Shown in pieces: positions 59,301 to 64,000 of a stretch of DNA of 64,000 bases (positions within the stretch are counted from its first letter, which is position 1; every line of letters begins with the position of its first letter). A model generated the notes under the pieces. The model saw nothing but the letters and a program-made list of their open reading frames with translations. It was not told where the DNA came from and did not search any database. This DNA is from Isoetes taiwanensis (lineage: Eukaryota; Streptophyta; Lycopodiopsida; Isoetales; Isoetaceae). The stretch spans positions 2,523,089-2,587,088 of the forward strand of contig JAJEKV010000101.1 of assembly GCA_021234155.1 (NCBI GenBank). The letters run 5' to 3'. The position numbers and the translations under genes were made by a program.

Positions 59301-62084
59301 TTCCTATTTCATTTTTACGTTTCCTATCTCTTATTTAGGGCTTCTAAGTTTAGGAGCGAGTTTTTGTTGAATGCTTTTATCTTCTATTTAATGCTATTTC
59401 CTATTTCCTATCTATGGTTCTTATTCTATTGAATAGGGTCCACATTCCTCTGAGAACATGTAGAGTAAATCAATGTAAGAAAACTAGCATTAGGTCCTTA
59501 AGCCCTAGCATTTGCTTCATGTATAACAATAGAGAATAATAATTGCATATTCTGACCCATCTCATTTAGAAGTTTATGATTTTGATGGACCATTTTCCGA
59601 AGGGGAGTCTCCTGGATATGCTGAAATTAACTTCCTTAAATACAAAGCAGAAGAAATGTCTGAGCTCTGGGTTCCATTTTCCGGGAAGCGTGCTTTGGCT
59701 TGTGGATCTTGATTGCACCTAAGAATTTTTTTTACCAATACTAAGCAATCTGACATATTTGTTGAGTATGTGCAAAGGGTGGAGAAGGAGGTTGGCACAA
59801 AGGTAGGAAGTATACCTTTCTGGTTAGGCAATTGTTTAGTAAGATAGGGATTGATAGGATAAGAATGGCAGCAAGGAGAGAACTTTTTCTTACTTAAAGA
59901 CCTTGGTACAGAAAAAACTGCTACCCATACTTGATAGGCAAAATGAACATTTTCAGAAGAAAGAACAAAGCATGTTTCCACAAAGTTATTTAATAACTAT
60001 GTTTGAAATTTATATATTCAGATTTACAACAATTTGACGTAATCTGAACTTGACTATTAACTTCATCATGTTTGTTTTTATCTTTGTTTGGCGGTTTGTG
60101 AAAAGATCACCTGGAGAAACCATTTCTTTTGAAGCTTTTCTCACTTCCTTCCGAAGAATTTCTAATAAATGACTTTGCTGCGCAATAAAAAGAAGAAAAT
60201 ACTACTTCGGGTTGGCAAACAACAACTTCATGTCTTAATGTTATTTGGTATTGGTATCGACCTTCGAAGCATTACTTTTCTCACTTTTATGGGAAGATAT
60301 CGAAGAGATAAGCGAGGCGATTACCACCATTAGGCTATGTTGCTATAACAATTCTTGTGTTTACGCATAAAAGGCGTGGTTTTGATCTTGTGACGAGTGC
60401 AAAAAGTATGGACTCACGTGGAGGACTCAAGTTTCGGTTCAGTCCTTTGTGAGACACGGATATGCCTTCGGTAACTAGCTTGTAACACTAGCAAGTGCAA
60501 ATTTTTGTTTTATACATCTACTTTGGCGGAGACCATGTATCTTTGCCAAAAACTTTTATAATAAAATGGCCCGAGAACACATGTTACGAAGGTCTCGAGA
60601 ATTCTTTTCTTCACATGAAAATGTATATAAAAGTAGCTCTCATGGCTCTTCAAACTGGGAAGGTTTAAAGAACATTCTGACCTAGATGGACAACAAGCAT
60701 TTAGTAGAAATTTTATGTTTTTCGGTGCCAAAGGTATCTTAATAAGTGACGTCTGTTCTATAGCATGCATCTGCTGCAACTTCTTCTATACCATGATATA
60801 GCTCTGGCATTTGTAACATCAGATTGGATGCAAAACGGTATGGGTGGATATTCTTACCAGGATTTTGTTATACCAGCTTGAGCATGTAAATCGGTCCCGA
60901 TCTTTGCAAGTTAAAGACAAGCATTGAAGCGTGGAAGAAGATAGGTATACCAGACAAAATATCAAAATTGTCCCTTTGGATGGAATGATATATTTCTTTG
61001 ACCGCACACATAAATAAATTGGAATTACCAATATGTTTTCTTCTATGACTTCTCAGTCTTAGACAAGTTCTTTGTTAACAAATAATTGAATTCTAATAGA
61101 GGTCCACGTATACACGTCACAATCCCAACTATCTATCAACATTTGATATGTCTCAAATTGATACTCCCGGTCCATGTATACTCTTTGCAACTCTTGACAT
61201 CTTTGAATGGAGGGATGTCGAGATATTTAAAAGTGGGCCTTCCTTGAGCATTCATAATATTACCTATATTCACGTCGCTTCTGCATGGTAAGAAATGTGA
61301 GGCACAAACTAATGTCAGGTTAAGCACAGATTAAAGTAGCCCAGATTGGAGCAACTAAAGGAATGCGGCCAAGTAATGCAAAAAGCTCATAACTTATACA
61401 CGGACAAAAGCAATAAAAAATGGAATTAAGTTGAGAAACCATTATAAAGTGTAATAGTAAGAGAGCATATTTTGAGAAATTTTATAAAGAATAAGTATGC
61501 ATGAAATCATATCATGCCTTATAACATAGCAAAGTTCCTCCATGGCATAATCTTAAACAAAAAGATTAACCTTATAATGTTTTTATTACGTGCACTATTA
61601 AACTATATGCATGTTTAAGATATATGAGCAAAATCATGTTGTAGTATTTTTCATTTTCTGGTTTGCACACCAAACAATTCTCTAACATGATTTTGCATGT
61701 TTAAGATATATGAGCAAAATCATGTTGTAGTATTTTCATTTTACGGTTTGGCATAGGAGAGTTTGGCCCATATTTAAACACTGCCTAGATACTATCTATG
61801 CAGATGCAAAATGGCCTTACGGAACTGCAAACAGGTTAGGCCATGATAAGAATTGCATAGGATACAATCTAATATCAAAATTAATATATTTAGTGCAACA
61901 AACTGATCGATCTTAATATTTTAAAACTTTGAAAGTTGTATTTAAGCTTCAAGCATAATAAATAAACATTTTAAAGGAACAATTTCAAACTTTAATTTAT
62001 AAGATAAGATGAATTTTTACAAGGAAAGCCCATTCTTTCTAATGACCATAACTTCATTAAGTTTTGAAATTAATCCAATGAAAA
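59301..62084. other. No recognisable gene
   Basis: No motifs recognised in the short frames (59574-59981, 60510-60779, 60819-61031). A direct repeat of about 57 bp is at 61608-61665 and 61694-61750. If the Helitron end at 62113 is real, the right part of this stretch is its interior. Confidence 0.45.
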
Positions 62085-62112
62085 GCCGAGCAACGCTGGG
62101 CACTTTTTCTAG
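62085..62112 (+). mobile_element. Probable Helitron 3' terminus
   Basis: A hairpin GCCGAGC-AAC-GCTGGGC (one mismatch) at 62085-62101, then 7 nt ACTTTTT, then CTAG with T next. Helitrons end in a short hairpin a few bases before CTRR and insert between A and T. The 5' TC end was not located, so the element length is unknown. Confidence 0.5.
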
Positions 62113-62283
62113 TAGAATATAAGAAGTAAATTGTTACTCCTAGGCAAGCAACGTGATTACGATTTCTTTGCCATATGTTTGATATCGCCAAGTTCTAAAC
62201 AACCACATTGGCTTGAAGAAAATGCTAGAAACAAAAACATAGATTCATGATTTATAGATTCATGATTCATAGATTCTCGGGTC

Positions 62284-62306
62284 ACGGAGGGCAACCCTCC
62301 GTGCGC
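62284..62306. other. Perfect GC-rich palindrome
   Basis: CACGGAGGG-CAA-CCCTCCGTG, a 9-bp stem with a 3-nt loop, in AT-rich surroundings. It is preceded by three near-repeats of GATTCATGATT/GATTCATAGATT. It could be a transposon end hairpin. Not assigned. Confidence 0.5.
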
Positions 62307-62469
62307 AGCACCTTGTTTTCATAGTTTTTTGGAAACGAAAAGTCACATGTCTACAAATTGATATCTCACATCTCTTGAGATAGACCCGCCAAGTTGAACT
62401 TTTCCACAAAATTTGGGGTCTTATCCCTGGATGAATGAATCAAACTCTTGTTGCACATGTGGTTGGTTG

Positions 62470-62600
62470 GAGAATAGAATAGAACAGAATTAAATTGAAT
62501 TTAATCATCCACAAGACCAGATGGACTATAAGACCTAAATAACAAAGAATAGCCGATCTATTACTATACAGGATTAACCGAAATCTAGGCGTCTACTTGG
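62470..62600 (-). mobile_element. Very short LINE 3'-UTR copy
   Basis: AATAG-like tail at 62472-62500, stem-loop position 62514-62527 (one mismatch in the stem), then the common TTACTATACAGGATTAA stretch. It lies head-to-head with the plus-strand LINE that follows. Confidence 0.6.
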
Positions 62601-62670
62601 GCGCTAAACCTGAGCACCGAAACTGGTACAGTGAACAGATCGTCAGCCATTACCGAAACTGTGAACAGTG

Positions 62671-63285
62671 ATGAGAGAGGAAATGCAGGCAGTGGGAGAA
62701 GAAATGAAAAATTTGAAGCAGGGTGTCCATGAAGTAAAGTGTATTGTGGAAGATATCCACGAGAACCAAGAGAAAAACCAAGAGGATGAAGGTTCTGAAG
62801 AATGGATTCAGGAACAAATGGTGACCAAGATTACTTCCAACATTGAAGCACAGGTGCAGAATTTATCTGCACAAGAGCAAGAAAGAATTGCGGAACATGA
62901 TGAGCGGACAGCCAGAGCAAGGAATTTGATAATAGCTGGCATAGAAGAAGATGATGAAGAAAGAATATCTGATGTGGTGGATGTTTTCTTCAAGAACACC
63001 ATGCACTTATCGGATCCAGGAGTGATACATTGTCGCCGCATTGGAAAGAAGAATGAAGGCAAGATACATCCAATCTTAATCAAATTCACAGATGTAGATG
63101 CACGAAATAGAGTTACTCAGCATAGAAGCCACTTGAAAGGTAAAAAAATCTGGTTGAATGATGACCTGACAATGGTACAGCAAAAGGAAAGAAAGCAAAT
63201 GCTCAATGAGATGAAACGATTAAGGGATGAAGGCAAACAGGCATACATTGTCAACAACAAGCTAGTGATTCGCAACAAGGCATAG
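62671..63285 (+). CDS. LINE ORF1 protein (RNA-binding chaperone type)
   Basis: 204 codons from the first ATG (MREEMQAVGEEMKNLKQG). The N-terminal half is acidic and heptad-like (KCIVEDIHENQEKNQEDEG), suggesting a coiled coil for oligomerisation. The C-terminal half resembles ORF1 proteins of APE-type LINEs: RARNLIIAGIEEDDEER, VIHCRRIGKKNEGKIHPILIKF, KGKKIWLNDDLT and ending VNNKLVIRNKA. Expected to bind the element RNA in the cytoplasm and assist its return to the nucleus. The stop at 63283-63285 is followed within a few bases by ORF2, so translation coupling is possible. Intact as read. Confidence 0.8.
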   Translation: MREEMQAVGEEMKNLKQGVHEVKCIVEDIHENQEKNQEDEGSEEWIQEQMVTKITSNIEAQVQNLSAQEQERIAEHDERTARARNLIIAGIEEDDEERISDVVDVFFKNTMHLSDPGVIHCRRIGKKNEGKIHPILIKFTDVDARNRVTQHRSHLKGKKIWLNDDLTMVQQKERKQMLNEMKRLRDEGKQAYIVNNKLVIRNKA

Positions 63286-63289
63286 GAAT

Positions 63290-64000
63290 TTCAGATCCTC
63301 AGGCTTCTAATCTGGAACATACATGGATTAAATGAGGAAAAAATTTTAAGGAGCTTAACTCTCTTCCAAGAGTATGATATAGTGGCTTTTACGGAAACAT
63401 GGAAACATGAATTCAGTAGGGTGATTGAAATTCCAGGATTTGATCTGCTTGATTCTGCCTAGAATATGCGTGGTCAGAGCCAACGTGGTTGGAGTGGTAT
63501 AGCATGCTTTGTACGGAAAGGTTTGAAAAATCTTGTTACCATTATAAAGAAAGATAACTTTTCTCAGTTTATTTGGCTGCATTTAAATTCTGGTCATAAA
63601 GATATCTATGTAGCTGTGGTATATTTTGCGCCGCTAGATCCCCTTGCATCCATATATAATCACCCAGATTTGAGTCCTGATGATCCGTTGGAGAATCTTG
63701 CTAATGATATATCCCTTTATAGGCATAAAGGGCTTGTATATCTGACATGGGATTTTAACGCACGGCTTTCCAACAAACAAGCAACTTTGTTGTCAGGAGA
63801 AAAGAATGCTCTTTGGCTCCAGGAACAGGATGAGCATGCAGTGTGGCCAAGGCAAACAATGGATTATGTGCAGAACAAAATGGATGAGCATGTTATTTCT
63901 CTATGCAAGTCTATTAACATGGTAAGCTGCAATGGCATAGCCAGCTTTCCTCATTTCATGGGCTTTACTTGCTTTCAGCCGAATGGTAAAAGTTCAGTGG
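63290..64000 (+). pseudogene. LINE ORF2, endonuclease part (incomplete at window end)
   Basis: Frame beginning with IWNIHGLNEEK (catalytic N region of APE endonucleases), VAFTETWKHEF (catalytic E), GWSGIACFVRKGL, VAVVYFAPLDP, then YLTWDFNARLSNKQ, where the usual GDFN is WDFN. One stop, TAG at 63460-63462, interrupts it after FDLLDSA. The frame is otherwise open to the edge. RT and zinc motif are expected beyond. The stop, if real, makes this copy non-autonomous. Confidence 0.8.

Larger units (their letters stand above)
62601..64000 (+). mobile_element. Well-preserved LINE, 5' part (runs off the window)
   Basis: A short 5' UTR, an intact ORF1 (62671-63285), then ORF2 from about 63290 with the endonuclease. 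The RT and tail must lie beyond base 64000. It is the same family as 31716-36339 but far less decayed: a single stop codon is seen in the ORF2 part in view. Confidence 0.85.

Overview
The window reads as nuclear DNA of a land plant. It carries one intron-rich gene for a plant-type, phage-like organellar RNA polymerase and one intronless calmodulin-like gene, surrounded by several layers of transposable elements. LINEs with APE endonuclease and zinc-finger C-termini, ending in AATAG-type tails, together with rather short introns, would suit a fern or other seed-free plant, but the species cannot be fixed from the sequence. I found no rRNA, tRNA, CRISPR or bacterial-type operon. All splice sites, frames and repeat boundaries were read by eye.

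Layout. 1-9.5 kb: two copies of an unidentified repeat (1465-2641 and 5103-8801). Both carry the same MITE. The second copy was later hit by another MITE and by a poly(A)-tailed ORF1-only LINE-type element with a 22-bp target duplication. A LINE 3' fragment lies between the copies, and a tandem array of short hairpins follows at 9.09-9.49 kb. 11.5-19.7 kb (minus): an apparently intact 19-exon RPOT gene. Its eighth intron carries an internally deleted Copia element flanked by the 5-bp duplication ATAAG. 21.2-29.3 kb: a decayed coiled-coil coding region of unknown family, split by a 5.2-kb CACTA-like element and by a probable LTR. 29.3-30.5 kb: Copia pol remnant (minus). 31.6-36.4 kb: a complete but mutated LINE (plus) with a (TC)n tract at each end. 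36.4-41.6 kb: mostly unrecognised, with a minisatellite and two spaced direct repeats. 41.6-54 kb: a nest of elements. A Copia gag fragment and a (GATA)n tract are followed by a Ty3-type gag element whose 3' LTR was hit by a 9.2-kb Copia element (minus). That Copia element was itself hit by a MULE and by a gag-only LTR element, each with matching target duplications. 56.3-56.8 kb: CML15/16-like gene (minus). 58.4-59.3 kb: a CpG-rich block with a repeated module. 62.1 kb: a probable Helitron 3' end. 62.67-64 kb: start of a well-preserved two-ORF LINE (plus) that runs off the window.

The two cellular genes are functionally unrelated: RPOT would transcribe mitochondrial and/or plastid DNA, and the CML would bind calcium. 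Most of the interest lies in the transposon record: precise nested insertions, a gag-only element, a CACTA-like element that has lost one end, and a 3' stem-loop with covarying base pairs shared by dispersed LINE copies of different orientation and age.
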